A DNA stretch of 8,292 bases from Chitinophagaceae bacterium. Lineage in GTDB: Bacteria; Bacteroidota; Bacteroidia; Chitinophagales; Chitinophagaceae. The notes under the pieces are model-generated. The model had not been told where the DNA came from, made no database searches, and saw nothing but the letters and a program-made list of their open reading frames with translations. Both the position numbers and the translations under genes were made by a program. The stretch covers positions 1 to 8,292 of the forward strand of contig JAOQAL010000720.1 in assembly GCA_025963615.1 (NCBI GenBank). Reading direction: 5' to 3'. Shown here piece by piece: positions 1 to 6,500 of the stretch (positions are counted from its first letter, which is position 1; each line of letters opens with the position of its first letter).

Positions 1-161
1 TTCCCTACACTCATATTATCGTAGGTAAATTCAATATTAATCGTGGTTTCATTCTTTAAAACATCGCGGTCACCTTCTTTTACCCTGATTTTCTGACCAA
101 ACATAGTAGCAGCTAATAAAAGAATAAAAGAAAGAAGTGTGCTGATTTTTAGAGTTCTCAT
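1..161 (-). CDS. Secreted protein, N-terminal part only (truncated by window edge)
   Basis: This is the first 53 codons of a minus-strand gene that leaves the window at base 1. It starts at ATG 159-161 with MRTLKISTLL. Residues 1-22 form a classic signal peptide: R2 and K5, a hydrophobic core at about 8-20, and a likely signal peptidase I cut in MFG|QK, common in Bacteroidota exported proteins. There is no lipobox Cys. The part after the cut (from Q23) is charged and then beta-rich (TINIEFTYDNMSVG). I do not recognise the family from this fragment. It is probably periplasmic or outer-membrane associated. It is divergent from the DUF952 gene and transcribed away from the biosynthetic block, so it is likely unrelated to it. 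A promoter match lies about 60 bases upstream. Confidence 0.75.
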   Translation of the reverse strand, partial: MRTLKISTLLSFILLLAATMFGQKIRVKEGDRDVLKNETTINIEFTYDNMSVG

Positions 162-218
162 TTTTTGTTGATTTAAGGTTATTAATGGATATAGCAAACT
201 CTTGCCGTTTCACAATAC

Positions 219-248
219 TAAATTTACTGTATTTTTCCTACTGACAAC
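219..248 (-). promoter_or_regulatory. Candidate Bacteroidota-type promoter for the secreted-protein gene
   Basis: On the minus strand GTTG (245-248) is followed after 18 bases by TAAATTTA (219-226). The Bacteroidota consensus is TTTG, about 19-21 bases, TAnnTTTG. Each element misses one base. The position gives a leader of roughly 50 bases before the ATG at 161. TAAATTTA is its own reverse complement, so it cannot be oriented by itself. AT-rich intergenic DNA gives chance matches, so this is only a candidate. Confidence 0.35.
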
Positions 249-345
249 TTGCGGCGTATAAAAGTCTTATAAATGGTAGTGTAAAAAATTTGTTTTCGAT
301 CATTTTTTTAAAGGGATTTCTAAATACAAAATTAACCTGAAAACC

Positions 346-645
346 ATGGCATTAATATATCACGTGACTACCAAGGTTGAATGGAAAGCAGCCCTGGAAA
401 AAGGTTTTTATGAAGCAGCGTCACTAGCTACTGAGGGCTTTATCCATTGTAGCGAAGAACAGCAGGTGGAGGGTGTCCTGGAAAGATATTTCAACGGCAA
501 GACTGACCTCGTAAAACTGGTTATTGATACCGGTAAACTCACCAGCCATTATGTAATGGAATGGTCTCCTTCAACCCGGGATACGTTCCCGCATATCTAC
601 GGACCCATTAACGTAGATGCCGTAATTAAGGTCATTCCGTTATAG
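346..645 (+). CDS. DUF952 family protein
   Basis: A complete 99-residue protein that fits the small DUF952 family (sometimes labelled glutathione S-transferase domain-containing) end to end. Recognisable family blocks are the start IYHVT (4-8), ASLATEGFIHCS (25-36, with H34 and C35), LVKLVID (55-61) and FPHIYGPIN (81-89). No signal peptide or membrane segment is seen, so it should be cytoplasmic. The family has solved structures but, as far as I know, no agreed biochemical role. The ATG at 346 is well placed for the family N-terminus and is preceded by an A-rich leader (AACCTGAAAACC) rather than a Shine-Dalgarno site. It is the only plus-strand gene, convergent with the halogenase-like gene, and probably just borders the cluster. 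Its promoter is unclear; TTTG at 289-292 sits in a -7-like AAAATTTG with no good -33 partner. Confidence 0.88.
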   Translation: MALIYHVTTKVEWKAALEKGFYEAASLATEGFIHCSEEQQVEGVLERYFNGKTDLVKLVIDTGKLTSHYVMEWSPSTRDTFPHIYGPINVDAVIKVIPL

Positions 646-702
646 TGTTCTTTTCAACATGTAAACAAACGCTCATGGGGCAGGTTCAGGAGGCTTCCAT
701 TA

Positions 703-2391
703 TTAAGCAAATTCTTTTTTAGTGTAGAACCACATTTTGTCTACCTCTCTTGAAATAGAAGCGTCAATATTTTCAGCATCCTCGATTACCGGTTCCATTA
801 CCGGGGAACCGGCATTCAGACATATTTTATAAGGGTCCACTTGCAGGTTGACAGGCGTTCCTTTAACATGTGCACTGACGAGACGGAAGATGGCGGCAGC
901 TACCTGTTCCAGTATTTTCATATTCGAGGCCACTTTTTCCAGTAATTCAGCCGGCTCATATTTTGTGTCAAGGTCTATTTGAAAATCCCGCATATACTGA
1001 AGGTCGTAAGGATCTATATACCGTTCTGAAAATATTTCAGTATCATAGGGTGCCCAATCAAGAAACAGGTTCTGCATTGACTTGTTGAGCTCGCCGAATT
1101 TTCGTCCAAGACTTTTCGCAGAAGAAAAAAGTTCTTTTAATAAAGCCAGGTTGGTGAAGGCACGGTTTGTAAAAAGAAGTGTCGGAACAGACCAATACGT
1201 TGCCCAATCCCAGAATATCTTTACCACCATGATCTGGGTTTTACCCATCAATAGGTATTTGTTCTGGTAAACAGGGATCCAGTTGTCAACCAACCGGAGA
1301 TGTGACTGCTCGTAAACATCGGCACGGCCCGATATTTCTTCTCCCCGCAGATCGCGGATAATAAGATCGGACAGCCAGGAATTATTCATCGCGATGAAAT
1401 CCGTACCCGGTGAATATAAAGGATCTAAAAAAGCACCCGCTTCACCGGTTACACCCCAACGTTCTTCTGCACAATACAGTCTGCCCGTATGATGCGCATA
1501 ATGTTTCAGAATTTTAAAATCGAGTAGGTTTTCCGTTTGCGGTTCCAGCATTTTATAACCGCGGGGCTCGTTTGTTTTTAGCCACTCCAGCGCTTTTTCA
1601 TATTTATTAAAAGTGTCAAAGGGATGGACGGCCGGGTCTGCCACAATGCCGATGCTTGTATTTTTTGATCCAAGCGGAATAACCCACAACCAATATCCTT
1701 TGTCCATAAAATGAACGGTACTGAGTAAACGAAGTCCGGGCTTAAGATAAGAGCGCCACTCAGTATTTTCAGACCAGTCATCCACATCGATCACACCTTT
1801 TAGGCGCCACCAAACGGCATTCACATGATGCTCCATAGGCTTATGAAAATCCAACTTACGTTTCATAAAGCTTCCACGCCCTGTTGCATCCGCAACCCAC
1901 CTGCAGTTTAGTGTTACGGGCTGGCCATCTTTATGATAGGTAACCACATGCCCTTCGGGGAGAATGTCAACATTTTTTACGGTCGAACCAAGTAAAAAAT
2001 GGGTTCCCAGCTCCTGCGTTTTTTTTGCAAGAAAATTTTCCAAAGTTCCCCGGTCAAGTTGATGGCTTGGAGTAGGCAGCCGTTCACGGGGACCTAATTC
2101 AACGCGGGATGAAATTTCATCTTTTGTTTCCGACGGAAAAAAGAAACGCAAACCATGTTTGGGTAATTCAAATTCCTCAAGATATTCTTTAAGATCCAGC
2201 ACTTCACGTAAATAATGGCTGCCTAGCTCCACGGTGGATTCACCAACCTTATGGGCTGCTGTGGAAGCGTCACTTTCACGCCTTTCTAATACAAGGATCG
2301 TGATCCCGGGATTTGTTCGTTTAAGCTGTATCGATAGCGTAAGGCCCGCCAGCCCACCGCCTAAGATAATGACATCGTACTTATTTTGCAT
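703..2391 (-). CDS. Flavin-dependent halogenase-like monooxygenase (tryptophan halogenase / FAD-dependent oxidoreductase superfamily)
   Basis: A 562-residue flavoprotein. The N-terminus has the dinucleotide-binding fold with GGGLAG (11-16) and an acidic strand end (LVLERRE, 33-39). KVGEST (48-53) is the halogenase-type FAD-contact motif. RWVADATGRGS (164-174) and GEAGAFLDPLYSPG (316-329) are the later FAD-binding motifs. WLWVIP (234-239) is a perfect match to WxWxIP, the signature of flavin-dependent halogenases. K78, in ELPKHGLRFF, falls 29 residues from GEST, where PrnA-type enzymes carry the catalytic Lys. The Glu found in the PLE(S/A)TG motif of tryptophan halogenases is Tyr here (Y326), which suggests a non-tryptophan, perhaps phenolic or carrier-bound, substrate. 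Residues 350-562 are a largely helical C-terminal region with no motif I know. A flavin reductase would be needed as partner; none lies in the window. Halogenation is inferred; simple hydroxylation or oxidation remains possible. ATG start at 2391. Confidence 0.85.
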   Translation of the reverse strand: MQNKYDVIILGGGLAGLTLSIQLKRTNPGITILVLERRESDASTAAHKVGESTVELGSHYLREVLDLKEYLEEFELPKHGLRFFFPSETKDEISSRVELGPRERLPTPSHQLDRGTLENFLAKKTQELGTHFLLGSTVKNVDILPEGHVVTYHKDGQPVTLNCRWVADATGRGSFMKRKLDFHKPMEHHVNAVWWRLKGVIDVDDWSENTEWRSYLKPGLRLLSTVHFMDKGYWLWVIPLGSKNTSIGIVADPAVHPFDTFNKYEKALEWLKTNEPRGYKMLEPQTENLLDFKILKHYAHHTGRLYCAEERWGVTGEAGAFLDPLYSPGTDFIAMNNSWLSDLIIRDLRGEEISGRADVYEQSHLRLVDNWIPVYQNKYLLMGKTQIMVVKIFWDWATYWSVPTLLFTNRAFTNLALLKELFSSAKSLGRKFGELNKSMQNLFLDWAPYDTEIFSERYIDPYDLQYMRDFQIDLDTKYEPAELLEKVASNMKILEQVAAAIFRLVSAHVKGTPVNLQVDPYKICLNAGSPVMEPVIEDAENIDASISREVDKMWFYTKKEFA

Positions 2392-2452
2392 GCTTTGGTT
2401 TTCTTGAAGAGTGATTAATTTGTCGCGGCAATAAAAAAATAAAATTCTTTTT

Positions 2453-2483
2453 TAAAGATAACATTTCACAGGGCATTTTCAAA
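2453..2483 (-). promoter_or_regulatory. Candidate Bacteroidota-type promoter for the halogenase-like gene
   Basis: On the minus strand a perfect -33 TTTG (2480-2483) is followed after exactly 19 bases by TATCTTTA (2453-2460), matching TAnnTTTG at all but the last base. A transcript would begin near 2446 and carry a leader of about 55 bases before the ATG at 2391. The site lies in the only sizeable gap (178 bases) among the last three genes, so the halogenase-like gene may be transcribed alone as well as by read-through. Confidence 0.5.
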
Positions 2484-2502
2484 AAGCCAGCATCAGGCGG
2501 GC

Positions 2503-2516
2503 CATTTAAATAAATG
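2503..2516. repeat. Short perfect inverted repeat, possible operator
   Basis: CATTTA-AA-TAAATG has perfect 6-base arms with a 2-base spacer. It is centred about 28 bases upstream of the candidate -33 element of the halogenase-like gene, a usual place for an activator site. A second ATTTAAA copy (2519-2525) sits 15 bases downstream on the plus strand, about one and a half helical turns away. The region is AT-rich, so chance is a real alternative. Confidence 0.3.
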
Positions 2517-2532
2517 AGATTTAAAGCGGGTT

Positions 2533-2550
2533 ATCCGGCCGCTTGCGGAT
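2533..2550 (-). repeat. Small GC-rich hairpin after the chain-length-factor-like gene
   Basis: ATCCG (2533-2537) and CGGAT (2546-2550) form 5-base arms around an 8-base loop, 19 bases past the stop codon at 2570-2572. In the minus-strand transcript the T-rich tract comes before the hairpin rather than after it, so it does not fit an intrinsic terminator. It may still mark or protect an mRNA 3' end. Confidence 0.3.
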
Positions 2551-2569
2551 CATAAAAAAATAAAACCGT

Positions 2570-3625
2570 TTACTGATTTTCTGCTTTGCTCACCAGCATC
2601 ATACTATGCTGCAATCCTTTATAATTATTGTAAATGAGAATATTCTTAAAATCTCTGTCCGGAGATTTCGATTTCAGCATATGCTGCGGTAATGCATTTT
2701 GTTTTATTATTTCACAGGCCAGCCATACTGCTACAGATGATACGGTGGGATATTCGCCCATCATGTGTTTGAAGCGGGCGATAGTAATATCATTGCCCGT
2801 GAGTGTTTCACAGGTGGTATAATATTTTAGGAAACGGCTATCCCCATTTTCTCCACTTAAGAGTAAATCCGGTTTTTCTCCGGCCGGTAAATTTTTTTCC
2901 AGGAATTGCCTTAATTGATTGCCGACGGTTGCTATATCCTCCGTTTGAAAAATATGAATGGCCTTTAATTGAGCTTCTGCACCGGTTGATTGATCATTTA
3001 CCAAAAACATGGCAGCCCCCTCACCGGCAATACTGGCAACTGAGCCGGGAGTATATAAATCTTTACTGGAAAATATTTCCTTTTTATACCAGCCGCCTAA
3101 ATATTCAATGTTATAATTATAGCTCGATATTTCATCCACACCGCCTATTAAATAATTAGTCCCGGGAGTTTCTTTCAGCAACATAGCAGCATCCAGGATG
3201 GCATTTTCAAACGAAAAACCTCTATGTACATGAGTAATATTGTATCCCTTGTTTTTACTCAGGAGGCCTAATTGACCAGCGATGGCATTAGAAGTACTTT
3301 GTACAAAATTAGTTGGGGTCAGCATTCCTTCATTGTATTCTATTACCTGGTTCAGGAACTTGATGCAATCTTCCAGTCCACCCATGGAGGTGCCGATAAT
3401 AATACCATCCGGTGGTTGTGTGCTATGGTGAACCAATGGCATGGCTGCGCCTACACCAAGTCGCACGGCTTTTCCCATTCTGCGAAGTATACCGGGAGGA
3501 ATGCCTTCATAGGATGGTTCAACGGCCTGAAATTTATTATTCACCGGTTCATTCAAATGTTCAATATCAACAGCGGAAAATGTTTGTTGCGGTGAAATAC
3601 AGGTTGTTTTATGAATGTAAAACAT
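2570..3625 (-). CDS. Beta-ketoacyl synthase-like protein without catalytic residues (chain-length-factor-like, KS-beta)
   Basis: About 351 residues with the thiolase/ketosynthase fold, close to the 'beta-ketoacyl synthase chain length factor' type (Ketoacyl-synt_2-like). Positions below count from the ATG at 3625. Fold landmarks are PDGIIIGTSMGG (about 72-83), TNFVQSTSNAIAGQLGL (about 105-121), GGVDE and the SIAGEGAAMFLV block. All three catalytic positions are lost. The TACSSS nucleophile region reads HVHRGFSFENA with no Cys. The HGTGT region reads LLLSGENGDSRF with no His. The KSxxGH region reads RFKHMMGEYP, with Glu for the second His. It should therefore be a partner subunit of the neighbouring ketosynthase that shapes chain length or substrate choice. 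I chose ATG 3625 (MFYIHKTTCISPQQTF), 5 bases after the ketosynthase stop, because this matches the usual family start. An ATG at 3661 would add 12 residues and overlap that gene by 31 bases. Confidence 0.85.
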   Translation of the reverse strand: MFYIHKTTCISPQQTFSAVDIEHLNEPVNNKFQAVEPSYEGIPPGILRRMGKAVRLGVGAAMPLVHHSTQPPDGIIIGTSMGGLEDCIKFLNQVIEYNEGMLTPTNFVQSTSNAIAGQLGLLSKNKGYNITHVHRGFSFENAILDAAMLLKETPGTNYLIGGVDEISSYNYNIEYLGGWYKKEIFSSKDLYTPGSVASIAGEGAAMFLVNDQSTGAEAQLKAIHIFQTEDIATVGNQLRQFLEKNLPAGEKPDLLLSGENGDSRFLKYYTTCETLTGNDITIARFKHMMGEYPTVSSVAVWLACEIIKQNALPQHMLKSKSPDRDFKNILIYNNYKGLQHSMMLVSKAENQ

Positions 3626-3630
3626 CGGTA

Positions 3631-4821
3631 TCAGGCTTTTGAAAAAATCAATGATGTACAATTACCTCCAAAACCAAACGAGTTTGACATGACATGCTTC
3701 AACAGCGTGGTAGTATAGGATTGAATAGGAATTAAACCGGTAGAAATAATGGCATTTTTGAAATTAAGACCTGGATATATTTCCTGGTACACGAGATTCA
3801 GGATACTGAATACCGCTTCAACGGCGCCGGCAGCACCCAGTGTATGGCCGGTATTGGATTTGGTGGAAGTAAAAGCCGGTGGATGACCAAATAGACGGAT
3901 CATAGCTTTGCTTTCTACTTCATCATTATTTTCGGTACCTGTTCCATGCGCATTAATGAAATCAATTTCTCCTGGTCTGAGACGGGCTGTTTCCAATGCT
4001 CCCTGCATGGATCGGTAAGGACCGTCGCCATTTTCAGATAAAGACGAAGGATGAAAAGCATCGTTGGAGTTGCCATAGCCGGTAACTTCAGCATATATTT
4101 TTTTGCCGGCGCAATCTTCTTCTTTTTCCAATACCAGGAATGCCGCGCCTTCTCCCAAATTCAAACCTTTTCTATCAGCATCAAAAGGGGTGCACGCATC
4201 CGGAGATAAAATATAGAGAGAATTAAAGCCATTGATAGTAAATTTTGCAAGACTATCGGCCCCGCCAACTATAGCTCTTTTAGCCAGACCATTTTTAAGA
4301 AGTCTTGTGCCATACATGATCGCATTAGCCGATGATGAACAGGCGGTATTAATTGTATTGTTAATACCATTGATATTATAACGGGATTGCAAATACATAG
4401 TTACGGAGGCCCCATCATAAGAAGAGAGATATTCAGAGCCGCCTTCATTTTTATTGGCATCCCGGTATAATTCATCTATTAAACACATTCCGCCAACCGT
4501 AGTGGCGCCAATGAGAGCGGTATCGAATGAAGCGAGCTCGGCGGTTGTTAAAGCGCTATCCTTAATGGCTTCTTCCATAGCATGCAATGCCAGTAATGTT
4601 GTTCGTGTAATGCCCGGCTCTTTCGCATTTAAATTTTCTTTGAACCTGGAATTGGCTGTTTTGATTTCACCAAAAGGAAGAACACCCGCAAACTTAGATG
4701 GAAAATTATCACTGATTTTACTGATGCCGCTCCTGCCTTCCATTAACGAAAGACGGTTTTCAGCTAAAGTGTTTCCTATAGCGCTTATGATCCCAATGCC
4801 TGTAACGAAAACCCTGTTCAA
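3631..4821 (-). CDS. Beta-ketoacyl-[acyl carrier protein] synthase, active (FabF-like, KS-alpha)
   Basis: A 396-residue condensing enzyme that joins an acyl chain to malonyl-ACP with loss of CO2. Full catalytic set: C161 in NTACSSSANA, H292 in NAHGTGT, K321 and H326 in TSTKSNTGHTLGAAGA. The FabF-type C-terminal loop SNSFGFGGNC (379-388) is also intact. The N-terminus RVFVTGIGIIS (3-13) is the usual first strand of the fold. Length is close to the normal FabF size of about 410. The start codon is TTG at 4819-4821: an in-frame stop (4825-4827) lies two codons upstream, and the next ATG (M27) would remove the first strand. It starts 11 bases after the ACP stop and ends 5 bases before the KS-like partner, so the three are surely co-transcribed. 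The paired inactive partner points to a dedicated type II system (aryl-polyene or flexirubin style) rather than housekeeping fatty-acid synthesis. Confidence 0.93.
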   Translation of the reverse strand: MNRVFVTGIGIISAIGNTLAENRLSLMEGRSGISKISDNFPSKFAGVLPFGEIKTANSRFKENLNAKEPGITRTTLLALHAMEEAIKDSALTTAELASFDTALIGATTVGGMCLIDELYRDANKNEGGSEYLSSYDGASVTMYLQSRYNINGINNTINTACSSSANAIMYGTRLLKNGLAKRAIVGGADSLAKFTINGFNSLYILSPDACTPFDADRKGLNLGEGAAFLVLEKEEDCAGKKIYAEVTGYGNSNDAFHPSSLSENGDGPYRSMQGALETARLRPGEIDFINAHGTGTENNDEVESKAMIRLFGHPPAFTSTKSNTGHTLGAAGAVEAVFSILNLVYQEIYPGLNFKNAIISTGLIPIQSYTTTLLKHVMSNSFGFGGNCTSLIFSKA

Positions 4822-4832
4822 AAATTAAAGTT

Positions 4833-5096
4833 TTATTTGGTCCTGTGTTTTTCAATATAGGCAACCATGGTATTTACATCAACCAGTATTTTTCGGCCCT
4901 CTTTTGGATCTTTTATTTCAATGCCATATTCCCGGCTCAGTAGAACAATCAATTCGATTGAGTCTATAGAATCCAGCCCCAACCCCTCACCAAATAAAGG
5001 TTCGTCATCTTTAATATCTTCCGGTTTTACTGAAAGAAGATTTAAGAATTTTACGATTTGCTCTTTTAACTGCTTTTTTAATTCTGCTGTTTCCAT
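4833..5096 (-). CDS. Acyl carrier protein
   Basis: An 87-residue carrier protein with the expected four-helix pattern and an acidic middle. The 4'-phosphopantetheine attachment serine is S43 in GLGLDSIDSIEL (39-50 region), with the usual D-S-[LI]-D core and the following acidic helix II (IELIVLLSREYGIEI) that partner enzymes dock on. It lies between the ABC permease (10-base gap) and the ketosynthase (11-base gap), so it is the dedicated carrier of this pathway, not the housekeeping AcpP, which normally sits beside fabF in the fatty-acid operon. Likely cargo is a growing acyl or polyene chain, handed to the ketosynthase pair and finally to the BtrH-like enzyme. The ATG at 5096 has no Shine-Dalgarno site. 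No phosphopantetheinyl transferase is in the window; one must act from elsewhere. Confidence 0.93.
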   Translation of the reverse strand: METAELKKQLKEQIVKFLNLLSVKPEDIKDDEPLFGEGLGLDSIDSIELIVLLSREYGIEIKDPKEGRKILVDVNTMVAYIEKHRTK

Positions 5097-5106
5097 CGTT
5101 TGTAGT

Positions 5107-6387
5107 TCAAATTAGGTTTTTTCTTTTTAAGCCGTAAATAGCTATTAGTTGCAATATTACCGTTATGATCAATAAAGGTATAATATTCATTAAAATATCT
5201 TTCAGCTTTCCTCCTTCCAGGAATAACCCATAATACGCTTCAAGGCACCAGTGCAATGGCGAAAACTGCATGATGAGGCGGAATGATGCGGGCATGGCAA
5301 AAGCAGGAACTAACAGTCCACCGATGGCAGCTAAGATAACTATTGATACCGCGCCAAAGCCATTGGCTTGTTCCTGTGTTTGGGCAAATACACCAATACA
5401 AATGGCAAAACTGGTGGCACACCACCCACAGGCCAGGGTTACCAGTAACAAACCCACTTTATCCCCGGGAAGATTTAACGATGGCAATCCCATTTTTGGA
5501 AACAGCCAGACTCCTATTGAGAAAATAAGGGCTGCCTGTAGTAATGTAACCAGCAGATAAGTTATTTGCTTTGAAGCCAGTGCTACCATAAAACTGGTAG
5601 GCAGCGTTCTTAGCCGGATAAAACTTCCGCTAAGCTTTTCTCTGACAATGCTGCTGCCTAATGAGATGACAATAAAAAACATGGCGAAAATGGTCCATGC
5701 GGGGATATTATGTTGCGTTGCATTTGGTATATTCCTGCTCCCATCTCTTGAAACAGGAATTTCTGTCACCGGCGTTTGATTGGATGTGATTTGATTTTCT
5801 AACGAGTCTGGTATGTCATGCTCATTGATGGAAGAATATAACCTTTTTACGATATAGCGGCTTTGTACTAATTGCAAGGCGCTGCGCAAACCGCCGTCAA
5901 TTGAGTTGCGGAATGATTGCTGTAATACCGGGTGATAATAAAGAAGGAGTGGAATTTCTTTCATGGGGGGGTTAATGACCGTATCAGCGATTACGTCAAT
6001 ATTTTTTAAAGCGTCCTGTGTGATTCTTTTTGCTTTCCCTAAAACTTCTTCCGAATAGTTAGCGGGGATTATAATGGCTACCAGGGCGTCCTTGGCGTGC
6101 ATCCTGCTGATAACATCCTTTTCGGTTTGTGTGCCGCTTAGTTTTTTTAATTCAAATATTCCTATTTTATCAAGGGCCTTAATCAGTTCCTCACTGATTG
6201 GGCCTTTGTCTTTATTGTAAAGCAGCAAAGGAACCTTATTGTCGTTGACCAATTCAAAGGTACTGTTCTGCACACTCGTGATGACAATAGCAAGTAATAC
6301 GGGCATCGCCAGCATCAGGATGAGTCCTACTTTATCCCGCGTCAGAATGCGGATATCCTTTAATATAGTTGCCCGTAGTTTAAACAT
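5107..6387 (-). CDS. ABC-2 type transporter permease
   Basis: A 426-residue inner-membrane permease with ABC-2/YhgE-like layout. It has an N-terminal cytoplasmic helix (MFKLRATILKDIRILTRDK), TM1 at about 19-39, a large extracytoplasmic domain at about 40-228, then five TMs at about 229-249, 272-296, 311-335, 344-366 and 397-420, ending in a positive tail KRKNLI. The polar stretch IVREKLSGSFIRLRTLP (about 247-263) between TM2 and TM3 is the typical cytoplasmic loop of this family. It would pair with the ATPase encoded just upstream. I chose the ATG at 6387 because MFKLRATILKD is the normal start; the open frame reaches a TTG at 6438 but that extension runs through intergenic inverted repeats. 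In cluster context the likely cargo is the lipid-like product, but the export direction and substrate are inferred. A C7 tract encodes N-P-P-M (about 139-142). Confidence 0.9.
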   Translation of the reverse strand: MFKLRATILKDIRILTRDKVGLILMLAMPVLLAIVITSVQNSTFELVNDNKVPLLLYNKDKGPISEELIKALDKIGIFELKKLSGTQTEKDVISRMHAKDALVAIIIPANYSEEVLGKAKRITQDALKNIDVIADTVINPPMKEIPLLLYYHPVLQQSFRNSIDGGLRSALQLVQSRYIVKRLYSSINEHDIPDSLENQITSNQTPVTEIPVSRDGSRNIPNATQHNIPAWTIFAMFFIVISLGSSIVREKLSGSFIRLRTLPTSFMVALASKQITYLLVTLLQAALIFSIGVWLFPKMGLPSLNLPGDKVGLLLVTLACGWCATSFAICIGVFAQTQEQANGFGAVSIVILAAIGGLLVPAFAMPASFRLIMQFSPLHWCLEAYYGLFLEGGKLKDILMNIIPLLIITVILQLIAIYGLKRKNLI

Positions 6388-6427
6388 AGTTTGTAAAAAA
6401 TGAAAGACCAACGCTCCGGAGTCAGAA

Positions 6428-6454
6428 AGAAATCTCAAAAAGCTGAGAGATTCT
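6428..6454 (-). repeat. Inverted repeat between ATPase and permease genes (proximal to permease)
   Basis: AGAAATCTC (6428-6436) and GAGATTCT (6447-6454) pair with one bulged base around a 10-base loop. In the mRNA the hairpin would end about 40 bases before the permease ATG. An alternative pairing CTCA/TGAG is nested in it. No T-run follows, so it is not an intrinsic terminator. Regulation of permease translation or mRNA processing is possible but not shown. Confidence 0.35.
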
Positions 6455-6456
6455 TC

Positions 6457-6480
6457 CGGCCTTCCCGGGTTTCCAGGCCG
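6457..6480 (-). repeat. GC-rich inverted repeat between ATPase and permease genes (proximal to ATPase)
   Basis: CGGCCT (6457-6462) and AGGCCG (6475-6480) are perfect 6-base arms around a 12-base loop that itself holds TCCCGGG. It lies 20 bases past the ATPase stop and only two bases from the next inverted repeat, so the two would form adjacent stem-loops in the transcript. No T-run follows on either strand. Confidence 0.4.
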
Positions 6481-6500
6481 CCATATTGCCCGCTTCTTTG

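Noticed and set aside
285..292. AAAATTTG as a -7 promoter element for the DUF952 gene
   Set aside because: No TTTG-like -33 element lies at the needed distance (around 262-266), and the tract is A/T-rich enough to give chance matches.
646..702. Bidirectional terminator between the convergent DUF952 and halogenase-like genes
   Set aside because: No stem longer than about 4 base pairs with a T-run could be found by eye on either strand.
2533..2550. Hairpin after the KS-like gene as an intrinsic terminator
   Set aside because: The stem is only 5 base pairs and the T-rich stretch lies on its wrong side for minus-strand transcription.
2803..3642. Plus-strand open frames antisense to the KS-like gene (2803-3159, 3272-3595, 3412-3642)
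   Set aside because: They overlap each other and a conserved minus-strand gene, and their translations resemble no family.
4454..4828. 124-codon open frame on the plus strand, antisense to the ketosynthase N-terminus
   Set aside because: The opposite strand encodes a clear ketosynthase with intact motifs; the antisense translation shows no domain and has low-complexity Ser/Asn/Ala content typical of a shadow frame.
5965..5971. G7 tract (C7 on the coding strand) in the permease gene, possible phase-variation site
   Set aside because: Seven bases are short for a contingency locus and the tract is explained by Pro-Pro codons; the frame is intact.
6388..6438. 17-residue N-terminal extension of the permease from a TTG at 6438
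   Set aside because: The family normally starts at MFKLRATILKD; the extension translates the intergenic inverted repeat and uses a TTG although an ATG lies at the expected place.
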